A stretch of DNA of 64,000 nucleotides from JBDHTQ01 sp039808765 (GTDB lineage Bacteria > Pseudomonadota > Alphaproteobacteria > UBA2400). Below are positions 8,677-17,790 of the stretch, piece after piece. The notes below the pieces were generated by a model. The model did no database searches and was not told where the DNA came from. It saw only the letters and a program-made list of their open reading frames with translations. Position 1 is the first letter of the stretch. Every line of letters begins with the position of its first letter. The DNA is taken from positions 89,769 through 153,768 of the forward strand of contig JBDHTQ010000006.1 of assembly GCA_039808765.1 (NCBI GenBank), written 5' to 3'. Position numbers and translations under genes: made by a program.

Positions 8677-8936
8677 AAAAGCTTTCACCACTGTTCGTCG
8701 TGCTTTTTATTTTAATCCTTATTACCTGCATACCCCGATTAAGCGCAGCTCAACACCCGACAGTAAATGAAAATCAAGCTGTGTTTACCACCACGTTTAT
8801 TCCCTCCGCCAACAATAATATTTTAAAGAAAAACGAAGAAAAAGTAGGGGCAAAAGTTATCGCTTATCTGCTTGTTTTTTTGGTGGTTGTGCTTTTGATG
8901 CGCACCGAGTCTGAGAAAAGGAAACGAGACAAATAA
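8673..8936 (+). CDS. Small exported membrane-anchored protein in the cytochrome c1 position, probable c1 remnant or replacement
   Basis: 87 aa, starting at the ATG that overlaps the cytochrome b stop (ATGA). It has an N-terminal signal peptide (about 1-27, ending LSAAQ), a short polar middle, and a C-terminal helix (about 62-77) followed by the basic tail SEKRKRDK. The end, KVGAKVIAYLLVFLVVVLLM, resembles the C-terminal anchor of cytochrome c1, and this is the place where petC normally sits. There is no CxxCH haem motif and no room for a haem domain. I read it as a c1 gene reduced to signal plus anchor, or a replacement subunit. The remnant reading is inference. Confidence 0.6.
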   Translation: MKKLSPLFVVLFILILITCIPRLSAAQHPTVNENQAVFTTTFIPSANNNILKKNEEKVGAKVIAYLLVFLVVVLLMRTESEKRKRDK

Positions 8937-8938
8937 CA

Positions 8939-9610
8939 TCAAAAATCAAGCACGGCGTAATGCTCTGACGGCACAACACCCGCCATTGTTTCAGAAAGTA
9001 GCGAGCGGAATGACGGACGCGATTTAACGCGCATATACCACATGCGTGCATCTTCATGATCGGTCCAAGGAACATCACCAAGGTAATCAATCAAAGAAAT
9101 ATGCGCAGCAGCAGCAATATCAGCCAATGAAAATTCCTGACCAGCCAGCCAATTCCGGCGCTCTGTCAACCAGCCAATGTAATCAAGGTGCAAATGAATA
9201 TTAGCAAGCCCTGCACGAATTACAGGGGCATAGGTGTTACCGGTACGTAATAGGCGCTTTATCAGTTTTTCACCAATGATATTTTCTGTCACTTCGCGGG
9301 CAAATTTTTGATCAAACCACTGTAAGAGTCGCCGTGTTTCGTTGCGCTGGTCAAGCGATGCACCAAGCAAGCTGGCATCTGGCTTTGTTTCGTCCAGGAA
9401 TTCACAGATCGCAGTATCTCCAACCACCGAGGAGGTTTCATCAATTAACAGCACTGGCACTTCGCTGGCAACATTGATGGCCGTAAACTCTGGCCGACGC
9501 AACCAGTAGCTTTCCAGCGAGATTTGGCAAGGAATGTTTAATTCAGCCAATGCCACACGAACTTTACGCGATCCAGCAGAACTTGGATGGTGAATAAGCG
9601 TCCAGACCAT
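8939..9610 (-). CDS. fzlA: FzlA-like GST-family cell-division protein
   Basis: 223 aa. I chose ATG 9610 (AAGGGA upstream) over a GTG at 9634. It has a thioredoxin-like N-terminal domain (WTLIHHPSSAGSRKVRVALAE) and a helical C-terminal domain with NWLAGQEFSLADIAAAAH, DYLGDVPW and KSRPSFRSLL, finishing with HYAVLDF. That combination, especially the last tail, is typical of FzlA, the GST-like protein that binds FtsZ and promotes septal synthesis in Caulobacter and relatives. It converges on the bc1 operon with only 2 nt between stops. General GST activity is the alternative, but the tail favours FzlA. Confidence 0.82.
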   Translation of the reverse strand: MVWTLIHHPSSAGSRKVRVALAELNIPCQISLESYWLRRPEFTAINVASEVPVLLIDETSSVVGDTAICEFLDETKPDASLLGASLDQRNETRRLLQWFDQKFAREVTENIIGEKLIKRLLRTGNTYAPVIRAGLANIHLHLDYIGWLTERRNWLAGQEFSLADIAAAAHISLIDYLGDVPWTDHEDARMWYMRVKSRPSFRSLLSETMAGVVPSEHYAVLDF

Positions 9611-9755
9611 GCGTTTTTCCCTTTCGCAAAACACTCCCGGTAAAGCGTTTTATTGATAGTTACGGCATACATTCATATATATTCTTCAGCGCAGCGTTGC
9701 GTTACCGTGGTTTAAGTAAGCCTTTTTCGTGGGGTTGGTAAAGGGAAAAATATTT

Positions 9756-10688
9756 TTAGGAAAAGAGGGGGGCGTGCATCAATTCGATCTGATTATTTTT
9801 TGCGCGCAATGTTACATCAATCCCAATGGGCAAGGTCGTGCGATGACAGCAATGTCCCGCCGGAACGTTATACACAACCGGAATGCCACGCGCAACAAAA
9901 TGGCTTAACGTTACCTCCCGTGGCGTCATACCGAATGCAGGAGGGCCTTTATCCTCTACGCCATCCAAACTGTTGATCAGTACGCCTTTTAATGAATCAA
10001 GCAATCCGTTGCGCGAAAGTTGGACCAACATCCGGTCAAATTGATATAGATCGCTGCCAATTTCTTCAATGAAAAGAATTCCGCCGGAAGGTATTGCTGT
10101 TTTAGTGCCGCAGCTGGTCGCCAGCATAGACAAATTTCCCCCCCATAACCTTCCAGAAGCTTCACCGGGCACGATCACTTCACACTGCTCTTTGAAAGCA
10201 GGCAGGTCAGATGGTATGATTCGCTCACCTTTTAGGACGGCCCATAAATGCTGCCAGCTTTGCGCCGAATCATACAGGGCTAAATCTGTAATCATTGGCC
10301 CATGAAAAGTTGGAAAGTCACATCGCAAGGCAATCGCATTGATTAGCGTTGTGGCATCACTATAGCCAACAAACGGCTTAGGGTTAGTTTTGATCAATTC
10401 ATATTTGATGTTATCAATGTAACGCTGTGTGCCATACCCACCACGACAACATAAAATCGCGCGAACAGATGAATCTGTAAAGGCATCCTCCAAAGCCTGA
10501 CGTCTTTCATCATCCGTGCCGGAAAAGCGTCCATAAATTCGTCGTGTTGCTTCGGGCACAAATGGAACAAACCCAGCTCGCTCAATTTCCTGACAGCCTC
10601 TGATCAAACGCTCTTCATTAAATGCATTGGCTGGGGCAATAAGAGCAATCTTATCCCCAGCCTTGAGCGACGTTAACGCTTGTGGCAT
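9756..10688 (-). CDS. ldcA: LD-carboxypeptidase (peptidase family S66)
   Basis: 310 aa cytosolic Ser peptidase that trims the terminal D-alanine from murein tetrapeptides during recycling. The S66 triad is visible: nucleophile Ser110 in VGYSDAT, Glu near 208-209 in FIEEIGSD, and His279 in VPAGHCC. The GGNLSML and CRGGYGTQR motifs are also normal. Full length for the family. The gene is directly downstream of nfeD on the same strand (start codon and upstream stop adjoin), so it may be transcribed with the SPFH-NfeD pair. Confidence 0.9.
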   Translation of the reverse strand: MPQALTSLKAGDKIALIAPANAFNEERLIRGCQEIERAGFVPFVPEATRRIYGRFSGTDDERRQALEDAFTDSSVRAILCCRGGYGTQRYIDNIKYELIKTNPKPFVGYSDATTLINAIALRCDFPTFHGPMITDLALYDSAQSWQHLWAVLKGERIIPSDLPAFKEQCEVIVPGEASGRLWGGNLSMLATSCGTKTAIPSGGILFIEEIGSDLYQFDRMLVQLSRNGLLDSLKGVLINSLDGVEDKGPPAFGMTPREVTLSHFVARGIPVVYNVPAGHCCHRTTLPIGIDVTLRAKNNQIELMHAPLFS

Positions 10689-11231
10689 TTATTTCTGATC
10701 CAGAGGATCTTTCAGTGACTTTTGCAATGATTCCTCGGCTTCAGTTTGCTCGACCGATGGCGTGGTATCATCAGCTTTGGAAACAACTTCCACTGTTAAA
10801 ACGGCACCATGAAATGCCACTACTTTTACAACAGAGCCGACGGGTGCGTCAGGGCCTTCAACTTTCCATGTTGAATCCCCCAGTTTGATTCGGCCAGAAC
10901 CATCCTTGATAGCATCAACGATTGTAAAAGTCTTTCCTACGTACTGAGCAGAACGCAAATTAAGCAGCGGCTGTTCACTTTTAATGGGATTTCGCTTCAT
11001 AAATTTCCACGCAACAAGCACCATAATGACGGAGATAACCGCATAGATTATGAGCTGACTAGAACTCGCCATGAACGGGAGAACAGAGACAATCACGCCT
11101 GTGCAAAGCGCAGCCACTCCAAGCCAGAGAAAAAAAACGCCGGGAGTCAAAATTTCCAAAGTTCCCAATGCGGCCGCCAGCACAAACCAGTGCCAAAAAA
11201 CCAAACCGACTGCTTTTGTTGTTTCATCCAT
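10689..11231 (-). CDS. NfeD family membrane protein
   Basis: 180 aa from ATG 11231; the frame stays open further upstream, but that part overlaps the SPFH gene. About three to four transmembrane helices (residues 12-90) are followed by an OB-fold domain (about 105-155: YVGKTFTIVDAIKDGSGRIK and the VKVVAFHG strand), then a charged tail. NfeD proteins pair with SPFH/stomatin proteins and are thought to organise membrane microdomains. The gene begins immediately after the SPFH stop (TAAAATG), the standard arrangement. Confidence 0.88.
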   Translation of the reverse strand: MDETTKAVGLVFWHWFVLAAALGTLEILTPGVFFLWLGVAALCTGVIVSVLPFMASSSQLIIYAVISVIMVLVAWKFMKRNPIKSEQPLLNLRSAQYVGKTFTIVDAIKDGSGRIKLGDSTWKVEGPDAPVGSVVKVVAFHGAVLTVEVVSKADDTTPSVEQTEAEESLQKSLKDPLDQK

Positions 11232-11232
11232 T

Positions 11233-12228
11233 TTATGTATTCCCACGTGTTGAAGGAACGGAGCCACTGCGGCGTCCCTGAGTTGGATCATTAGGCGACA
11301 AGTCGTCTCCTGTACGATCTTTCCCAAAGGTTTGCTTGGCAAGCTCAGCAATACCCGCAATTGAACCGATAACTGATGACGCTTCAAGTGGCATCAACAA
11401 TGTTTTTTGATTGGGGGAGGTCGCAAACTTTGACATCGCTTCAACGTATTTTTGCGCAATAAAGTAATTCAGCGCTTGCACGTTTCCGCCTGTAATTGCC
11501 TCAGACACCATACGTGTTGATTCTGCTTCGGCTTGAGCTAAACGTTCACGAGCCTCAGCCTCTCTAAAAGCAGCTTCTTTTTTACCCTCTGCTTCAAGAA
11601 TTGCGGCTTGCTTTTGTCCCTCTGCGCGGCGAATTGCATTTTCGCGTGCAGCATCTGCTTCCAGAATTGTAGCGCGACGATCACGCTCGGCTTTCATCTG
11701 TCGTGCCATACTTTCCACGAGGTCTCGCGGCGGCGTTACTTCACGAATTTCGATACGGTTAACTTTTACACCCCACGGTGTTGTTGCTTCATCAACCACC
11801 CGCAAAAGGCTTGCATTGATTTTCTCACGCTCGTTGTTTATTTCGTCCAGTGTCATGGACCCCACAACTGTACGCAAATTGGTCATTGCCAAATTCAAAA
11901 TCGAGCCTGTTAGGTTGTTAACTTCGTAAGAGGCATTTGCGGCATCAAAAACTGAAAAGAACACGACAGCATCAACCCTCACCATTGCGTTATCTTTCGT
12001 AATCACTTCTTGCGAGGGAACATCCAAGAGACTTTCCATCATTGTGATTTTTGAACCAATGGTATCAAAAAACGGAACAATAAAATGCAACCCAGAATCG
12101 AGTGTATGGGTAAAGCGCCCAAATCGCTGTACGGTCCAATTCTGGCCTTGTGGAACGCGCTTGATCGCCATCAATACAACAGCAATCGCAAGTACAACCA
12201 AAACAATGGAAAACTCAGAAAAACCCAT
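11233..12228 (-). CDS. SPFH/Band 7 (stomatin-like) protein, QmcA family
   Basis: 331 aa. One N-terminal transmembrane helix (about 4-22), then the SPFH domain starting VPQGQNWTVQRFGRFTHTL and containing GSMTLDEINNEREKIN and the PPRDLVESMARQMKAERDRRA turn. A long Ala/Glu-rich coiled coil (about 180-245) precedes a C-terminal hydrophobic/low-complexity tail. It belongs to the slipin/QmcA group that scaffolds membrane complexes and often controls proteases. It forms a two-gene unit with the downstream nfeD. Confidence 0.9.
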   Translation of the reverse strand: MGFSEFSIVLVVLAIAVVLMAIKRVPQGQNWTVQRFGRFTHTLDSGLHFIVPFFDTIGSKITMMESLLDVPSQEVITKDNAMVRVDAVVFFSVFDAANASYEVNNLTGSILNLAMTNLRTVVGSMTLDEINNEREKINASLLRVVDEATTPWGVKVNRIEIREVTPPRDLVESMARQMKAERDRRATILEADAARENAIRRAEGQKQAAILEAEGKKEAAFREAEARERLAQAEAESTRMVSEAITGGNVQALNYFIAQKYVEAMSKFATSPNQKTLLMPLEASSVIGSIAGIAELAKQTFGKDRTGDDLSPNDPTQGRRSGSVPSTRGNT

Positions 12229-12318
12229 GATTCCCTCCCAAAATATACGGTATCAAACACTTGCGCTCTATTATGGTGCGTTTACTTTGGATTGCAAAGC
12301 TTAAAATAACAACCCGCT

Positions 12319-12418
12319 AGAGCAAATCCCGAAACGACGAGATCTCATAAACCATCTTTGATAAGGTATTTGCGTTAAAGAACAATTGAGAGCGCACCTA
12401 TCTTTAAGACATGCGCTT
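12319..12418. repeat. Dispersed repeat of about 100 bp, copy A
   Basis: Starts AGAGCAAATCCCGAAA and runs through ACCATCTTTGA, GTATTTGCGTTAAA and GAGAGCGCA to an inverted ATGCGCTT end. Roughly three quarters identical to the copy at 52627-52724 by eye. It lies in the intergenic region between the SPFH gene and the SulP transporter gene. Non-coding. Confidence 0.7.
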
Positions 12419-12481
12419 GAGCAACAAAAGAATAAGTGCTTATTTATAAAATAAAGCAGCTTTTAAAGCTTTTTGGGTTGA

Positions 12482-14200
12482 TTAAGTGAGATAGGTACGC
12501 GCTAAATCCAGTGCGCGGTTAAAGTCAGGTACCATGGAAATACTAGCCTCACCGTTACGAACACCCATATTACGAAGCACATAGCGTGGTTGTAATTGCA
12601 CACCCGTTAATATAATTTGTCCCCCATGGCGGCGAACTTTATCAAACACGCCCATCAACGATGCCACGCCACTAGCATCCATCATCGGCACTCCACGCAT
12701 TTGCAAAATCAAAACCTTGGGATGATCGCGCATTTCATCAAGAATATCGTTGATCGTTCCAGCTGCGCCAAAGAAAAACGGACCATTGATCTGATAAACC
12801 TCTACACCTTTTGGAAGTTTGTTAAATTCAGGCAGGGGAGCGGTGGGGTGCTGCGGGTCTTCTTCTCCTTCATCAGCTAGCGGATTTTTCTCGGTGGTCA
12901 CAGCGACAACTTCTGACATACGGTGCATAAACAAAAGCGCAGCCATAACAACACCGGTAGCAATCGCCGCTGTTAAATCAACAAAAATCGTAAGCAGGAA
13001 TGTACTGATCAATACCAACCGATCGCCCAGTGGCGCTAACATTAGATGTCGAAACCGCTCAACCTCACTGATGTTCCAAGCCACAATCACCAAAATTGCA
13101 GCCAAACTCGTCAGCGGAATCCACTGTGCAAGAGGCGATGCCACCATCAAAAACAACAGGACAAAAACAGCATGCATCATCCCCGAAACAGGCGTAAGCG
13201 CACCTGAACGAATGTTTGTCGCTGTACGTGCAATGGCACCAGTCACAGGCAAACCTGCAACCATCACGGATGCACAGTTGGCAGTTCCCTGCGCGACAAG
13301 CTCTATATTAGAGCGATGATGGTGACCAGTCATACCATCTGCAACAACAGCAGAAAGTAATGCCTCAACCCCAGCCAAAAAGGCAATCGTTAAGGCACTG
13401 GGAAAAACCTCCTGAATTTTTTCAAAGCTAAAAGCGGGAACATGCGGCATTGGCAAACCCGTCGGCAAAGCACCAAATTTACTTCCGATTGTTGCCACAT
13501 TTAAGGGCGTCCCCAGCTGTTGAGCAATCCAGACCGCAAACGAACCGACAAGAACACCAATCAAAAAAACCGGCCAACGAGGCTTAAAATGCCGAATGGT
13601 TAACATAACGGCTAAACTGGCAAATCCGACGATCACCGTTGACATTGACACGGTGGACAGGTGTGATCCGTAAGCCATAAGCTGATGCACAACATCGCGT
13701 GGTGGTGTGGCTAAGTCTGACAAATTAAAACCTAAGAGCTCTTTTAGCTGCCCCAGAAAAATTGTTGCCGCAATTCCTGATGTAAACCCTGTAATTACAG
13801 GATAGGGGACATATTTGACATAACTACCAAGTTTTAAAAATCCCGCCACAACCAAAATCAGGCCAGCAATGAAGGTCGCAATCAGCATACCATCATAGCC
13901 ATGATCCAGAATAACATTGAGCACCACGACGATGAATGCTGCTGTGGGTCCACCAATCTGAAAGCGACTTCCGCCCAATGCTGAAACCAAGAAACCACCA
14001 ACAATCGCTGTGATTAAACCTTGTGCAGGTGTTGCTCCCGAAGCAATCGCAATCGCCATTGCCAGCGGCAAAGCAACCACGGCAACCGTTAAGCCCGAAA
14101 TGCAGTCGGTCGCAAATTTTTTGAGATTATAGTTCTCATGGAGCGTGGTCCAGAGTTTGGGCACGAGTAAAGAGTGGGAAGGGGCAGCTTTTGTACTCAT
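12482..14200 (-). CDS. SulP/SLC26 family anion transporter with C-terminal STAS domain
   Basis: 572 aa from ATG 14200 (weak AAGAG upstream); a TTG at 14263 is a possible earlier start. About 12-14 transmembrane helices occupy residues 25-425, with SulP hallmarks: SGLTVAVVALPLAMAIAIASG, the GPTAAFIVVV motif, and VAGLPVTGAIARTATNIRSG. A STAS domain (about 460-570) begins VEVYQINGPFFFGAAG and includes the MMDASGVASL loop. SulP proteins move sulfate, bicarbonate, dicarboxylates or related anions; the substrate cannot be read from the sequence. A copy of the dispersed repeat lies downstream. Confidence 0.9.
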   Translation of the reverse strand: MSTKAAPSHSLLVPKLWTTLHENYNLKKFATDCISGLTVAVVALPLAMAIAIASGATPAQGLITAIVGGFLVSALGGSRFQIGGPTAAFIVVVLNVILDHGYDGMLIATFIAGLILVVAGFLKLGSYVKYVPYPVITGFTSGIAATIFLGQLKELLGFNLSDLATPPRDVVHQLMAYGSHLSTVSMSTVIVGFASLAVMLTIRHFKPRWPVFLIGVLVGSFAVWIAQQLGTPLNVATIGSKFGALPTGLPMPHVPAFSFEKIQEVFPSALTIAFLAGVEALLSAVVADGMTGHHHRSNIELVAQGTANCASVMVAGLPVTGAIARTATNIRSGALTPVSGMMHAVFVLLFLMVASPLAQWIPLTSLAAILVIVAWNISEVERFRHLMLAPLGDRLVLISTFLLTIFVDLTAAIATGVVMAALLFMHRMSEVVAVTTEKNPLADEGEEDPQHPTAPLPEFNKLPKGVEVYQINGPFFFGAAGTINDILDEMRDHPKVLILQMRGVPMMDASGVASLMGVFDKVRRHGGQIILTGVQLQPRYVLRNMGVRNGEASISMVPDFNRALDLARTYLT

Positions 14201-14332
14201 GGTCGACTCTTTGGATACGTTGGCGGTTATTGAAGCGCGCACAATGACCTTTTCAGTGTTCAATTACAATGGTTGCGTGCTCGCACAAGATGCGACATTT
14301 TGTGCCAATTACAAGATTATTTCTGTACTTTT

Positions 14333-15526
14333 TCAGTGGTGTGATGACTCAGAAAACATGTCTGGAGCAGCTTGCACCAATCGCGTTCCCTCCGGTGTAA
14401 CGCGATAGACAGCCAACCCTCGTTCGACGATCCCCGTGTCATGTAAACGAAAAATACCATCCACCCCACTAAAGCCTTGAGGATCAGTTAAGTGTTCCAC
14501 ACGAAAAGGGGCTGCAGGATAGTTTTTAGCTAAAACAACGACCAACGCCGTGGCATCGTAGGCCAGTGACGAAATAGGGGATGGAGCATATCCGTAGCTC
14601 TGTTGGTAGCGGTTAATAAACGCCCGACGTTGAACCGCCTCTGGTGCGGGAAAAAACATCAGCGGTGCAGCAGTCGCAGTGCTAGAATTCAACGATTCCC
14701 ATGTTGATAATCCCAGCAAATAAGTGTGCTGCATTTCAATCCCCGCAGCGCCCAGCTGAGGAATGAATTGCACCAGTTGACTAGGGGCGAGCGGTGCAAA
14801 AATAGCATTAATGCTTGGATCATTTTTAACATTTTGCGTAAAAGCTACCGATTGTGTAATAAAATTTGCTGCATCAAAACGGACGGCAGGAGCCAAAGCG
14901 AGGCCGAGCTGGCGCGCATGATCATCAAAGCTTACGGCAATTGTGTCTCCATAGGTTGATTGTGGAATAAATGCGGCAACCTTTTGTACACCTTGCTGTT
15001 TGGCATACGTTAAAATGCGCTCAACTTGCTCATCTGGCGCAAATCCAAAAATGAACGTGTTGATATCCCCTTTATCGGTGTTGTTTGATAAAGATAGAAT
15101 TGGAATATCACGTGTCTGAGCAATGGGGTCAACTGCATCCAACTCGGCACTAAAAATAGGTCCAATTAAAATTTGCGCGCCATCGGCAATAGCTTTGCGC
15201 GCTGCCTGCGCCGCCAAAGCAGGATCGCCTTGCGTATCATACATCAGCAGCCCTACACCATCTGCATTTGATTCATAAAGTGCGAGTTGAGCCGCTTCTA
15301 CCATACCCTGACCAAGTTTAGCTTGCGCCCCACTAAGTGGTAACAACAACCCTACACGCAAAGATGCATCTGCCGCAGTACGCACCGGGACAGACATTTG
15401 AGCCTCAGGATGAGCAGAGGTCTGCGCAGGGCCGCCTGTGGTGCGCACCACAGGCGCACACCCCGCCGCGACCAAGAGAAAAAGGCCTAAAGCTGTTTTA
15501 TTTATAAAATAACTTGTTTTACCCAT
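14333..15526 (-). CDS. Penicillin-binding protein activator-like periplasmic lipoprotein (LpoA type)
   Basis: 397 aa; start ATG 15526 with GAGG five nt upstream (an adjacent ATG at 15529 is also possible). The signal peptide ends in a lipobox (LLVAAGC). The rest is a type-1 periplasmic binding fold: LRVGLLLPLSGAQAKLGQGM, DTQGDP, ILIGPIFSAELDAV, YGDTIAVSF. It is divergently transcribed from rsmI-yraN, the same neighbourhood as lpoA in enterobacteria, which supports a role in stimulating peptidoglycan synthases. An amino-acid-binding role is the alternative for this fold. Confidence 0.8.
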   Translation of the reverse strand: MGKTSYFINKTALGLFLLVAAGCAPVVRTTGGPAQTSAHPEAQMSVPVRTAADASLRVGLLLPLSGAQAKLGQGMVEAAQLALYESNADGVGLLMYDTQGDPALAAQAARKAIADGAQILIGPIFSAELDAVDPIAQTRDIPILSLSNNTDKGDINTFIFGFAPDEQVERILTYAKQQGVQKVAAFIPQSTYGDTIAVSFDDHARQLGLALAPAVRFDAANFITQSVAFTQNVKNDPSINAIFAPLAPSQLVQFIPQLGAAGIEMQHTYLLGLSTWESLNSSTATAAPLMFFPAPEAVQRRAFINRYQQSYGYAPSPISSLAYDATALVVVLAKNYPAAPFRVEHLTDPQGFSGVDGIFRLHDTGIVERGLAVYRVTPEGTRLVQAAPDMFSESSHH

Positions 15527-15665
15527 CATATCCTCACTCACTCTTGCGTTACAAGACATAGCGCGAAATGAGGGCACTTGCTACCCCCGATCCGAATGGC
15601 TTGTCGTGTTCACAAACAAAGTTTACCCAATTGACGAAATGGAGATGAGAAGACAAAGTGCCGCT

Positions 15666-16526
15666 ATGAGAACAAACACTCCCTTAACTTGCGGCCTGTA
15701 CTTAATTTCAACGCCAATCGGCAATTTGGGTGACATTAGCGAGCGCGCATTAGCAACATTTAATCAGCTTGATCTGTTGTTGTGCGAGGATACGCGCGTT
15801 ACGCGCAAGCTTTTGTCTGCGTATGGCTGTGGCGGTATTCCACTCGAAACCTATACTGAACACAACGCCGTTGAAATGCATGCACGCGTTTTGGATGCAC
15901 TGTCAAAAGGGAAACGCATCGGGTTGGTTAGTGATTCGGGAACGCCACTTCTGTCTGATCCTGGCGAACGCTTGGTTCAGGCAGTTCTTCAGGCAGGATT
16001 TAATGTATCGGCGATACCAGGAGCCAGCGCCGTTTTGACAGCGTTGTGCTTATCGGGACTTTCGACACGGCGTTTTTTCTTTGCTGGTTTTTTACCTAAT
16101 AAAAAGGGCGCCCGACGGGATGAGTTGGCTCAATTATGCGCAATTCCCGGCACGTTGATTTTTTATGAAAGCCACCATCGCCTGCATGACACGTTAATCG
16201 ACATGGTCGACATTTTAGGCTCCAGAAATGCCGCTGTAGCCCGTGAGCTAACCAAGATGTTTGAAGAGGTGATACGTGCGCCGCTTGCTGATTTGGTAGA
16301 TTATTATCATGAGCATACCGACGTGAAAGGCGAGTGTGTAATTGTTGTTGCCGGCGCCTCGACCGAGGGATTATCAATGGATAACATCGCACTGTTAACA
16401 CTTCTTAAAACCGAGCTTGAAACACGCTCGGTCCGCGATGCCGTAGCCCTTGTTGCAGCTCAATCAGGACGACAAAAGAAAGATGTTTATGCTCTGGCCC
16501 TTCAACTCAGCAAAGAAGACAAATAA
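15666..16526 (+). CDS. rsmI: 16S rRNA (cytidine1402-2'-O)-methyltransferase
   Basis: 286 aa from ATG 15666; in-frame ATGs at 15639 and 15645 are alternatives, none with a strong ribosome site. SAM-dependent tetrapyrrole-methylase fold: GLYLISTPIGNLGDISERAL near the N-terminus, CEDTRVTRKLL, VSDSGTPLLSDPG, IPGASAVLTALCLSG, then FYESHHRL and EVIRAP. It methylates the ribose of C1402 in the 30S P site. The 3' end overlaps yraN by about 44 nt, so the two are translated from one message. Confidence 0.92.
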   Translation: MRTNTPLTCGLYLISTPIGNLGDISERALATFNQLDLLLCEDTRVTRKLLSAYGCGGIPLETYTEHNAVEMHARVLDALSKGKRIGLVSDSGTPLLSDPGERLVQAVLQAGFNVSAIPGASAVLTALCLSGLSTRRFFFAGFLPNKKGARRDELAQLCAIPGTLIFYESHHRLHDTLIDMVDILGSRNAAVARELTKMFEEVIRAPLADLVDYYHEHTDVKGECVIVVAGASTEGLSMDNIALLTLLKTELETRSVRDAVALVAAQSGRQKKDVYALALQLSKEDK

Positions 16527-16881
16527 CGGTCTTACTCATCTTCAAGGCTTGCGCGCTGAGCGTTTTGCTCTCCTTTTTTTACGCCTCAAAGGCTATCGCC
16601 TTTTAGCACGTCGCTTAAAAACCCCAGTGGGAGAGATTGATCTTTTAATGCTGCATAAAAATACTCTGGTCGTGATTGAGGTTAAGTATAGACCGTCATT
16701 TGACGTGGCTGCTGGGGCCATATCTCGGCATCAACAAAACCGCCTGCTAAACGCAACGCAGTATTATCTCGCACAACATCAGTATCATATTGATAAAACC
16801 ATTCGTTTTGATGCAATTTTGGTTGCACCCGGTAAATGGCCCCGGCATATTAAAAACGCTTGGCAGCAAATACCTTACTAA
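16483..16881 (+). CDS. yraN: YraN family (UPF0102) predicted endonuclease-like protein
   Basis: 132 aa from ATG 16483, inside the end of rsmI; ATG 16489 is another option. It has the UPF0102 restriction-endonuclease-like core: GLRAERFALLFLRLKGYRLLARR, then PVGEIDLLMLHKNTLVVIEVKYR with the Asp and the E-x-K of the PD-(D/E)xK fold. Its role is uncertain across bacteria; it commonly sits next to rsmI, as here. Confidence 0.88.
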   Translation: MFMLWPFNSAKKTNNGLTHLQGLRAERFALLFLRLKGYRLLARRLKTPVGEIDLLMLHKNTLVVIEVKYRPSFDVAAGAISRHQQNRLLNATQYYLAQHQYHIDKTIRFDAILVAPGKWPRHIKNAWQQIPY

Positions 16882-16891
16882 AGGTTCACTT

Positions 16892-17767
16892 ATGAAAAAA
16901 TTTATTGGGCAATCGCTTAAGCTTACGATCACACCTCTTGACCCGTTGGAACCACGCCTTTTTTTGCAAAATTACGCCAAAGCATTTGTCAGCGGTTTAC
17001 TTATTGGTGGCCTTTTGGTTGGACTAAGCGTGTGTACAATCCAAATAAATCAGCCCCCCGCCGATCATCCTCTCGTTGTTTCGATACCCACCGACCCAAC
17101 TCAGGTGTGCAATGATATGGCCCATGAGCTGCACTCAAAGATGCAAACACTGCAACAACAATTTGATCAATGTCGTAAAGCGCAATTGTCTGCACCTGTT
17201 CTTTCTCCACCCGTTGATAATTATCATACTGATTCTGCCAAGCCTGCTGCGACGTCATATGATGTTCACTCACCATCACCGACAATTCAATCTTTATCAC
17301 CAGTAACATCTCCCACTACGGCTGAAGCCCCCTCCAGGAGTTCTCACCCTCTTACTTCCATCATCACCCCCCCCTCATTACCGCCTCTTACGCATCGAGA
17401 TATTTCCGATGATCTTCCCAGCGACACGCATGTTCCACGCCCCCCAGCACCGCCTGCCAAATTGCGTACAAGTCCCTCTACAGCCAATATTTCCCCTCCA
17501 GCGATCACCACGGATGAATCTTTTTCTGGCAAATCATTTTTGCTTGATGTGGGTGAGCAAAAAAATCTGAAAACCGGACTTAGCGTGCGTCTTGTCGCTG
17601 TGAGCAACCGCAATACCGGACAATTTTGCATCATTGGTTTAAACAATGATCAAGCACAACGAATTGCCTCTGGCTCAACTGCTATTTTAAGATCATCGTC
17701 TGGATTATCTCTCAAAATTTTCACCAAGGCCGTCACAGCTTCGCGCTGCCAAATCACGCTGCCATAG
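16892..17767 (+). CDS. Bitopic membrane protein with a long Pro/Ser/Thr-rich periplasmic linker
   Basis: 291 aa, ATG 16892 preceded by AAGG. I do not recognise the family. A short cytoplasmic N-terminus is followed by one transmembrane helix (about 30-51), a small region with a possible short coiled coil (HELHSKMQTLQQQFDQCRK), a linker of about 120 residues rich in Pro, Ser and Thr (about 100-220), and a compact C-terminal domain (about 225-291) with two Cys residues. This layout resembles proteins that span the periplasm toward the wall. It lies 10 nt after yraN and is probably in the rsmI operon. Confidence 0.7.
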   Translation: MKKFIGQSLKLTITPLDPLEPRLFLQNYAKAFVSGLLIGGLLVGLSVCTIQINQPPADHPLVVSIPTDPTQVCNDMAHELHSKMQTLQQQFDQCRKAQLSAPVLSPPVDNYHTDSAKPAATSYDVHSPSPTIQSLSPVTSPTTAEAPSRSSHPLTSIITPPSLPPLTHRDISDDLPSDTHVPRPPAPPAKLRTSPSTANISPPAITTDESFSGKSFLLDVGEQKNLKTGLSVRLVAVSNRNTGQFCIIGLNNDQAQRIASGSTAILRSSSGLSLKIFTKAVTASRCQITLP

Positions 17768-17790
17768 TTATTTGAGGGATAAAATCATTC

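Noticed and set aside
8939..9610. Annotation as a generic glutathione S-transferase
   Set aside because: Tail HYAVLDF and the DYLGDVPW and SRPSFRSLL motifs fit FzlA better, so the specific name was preferred.
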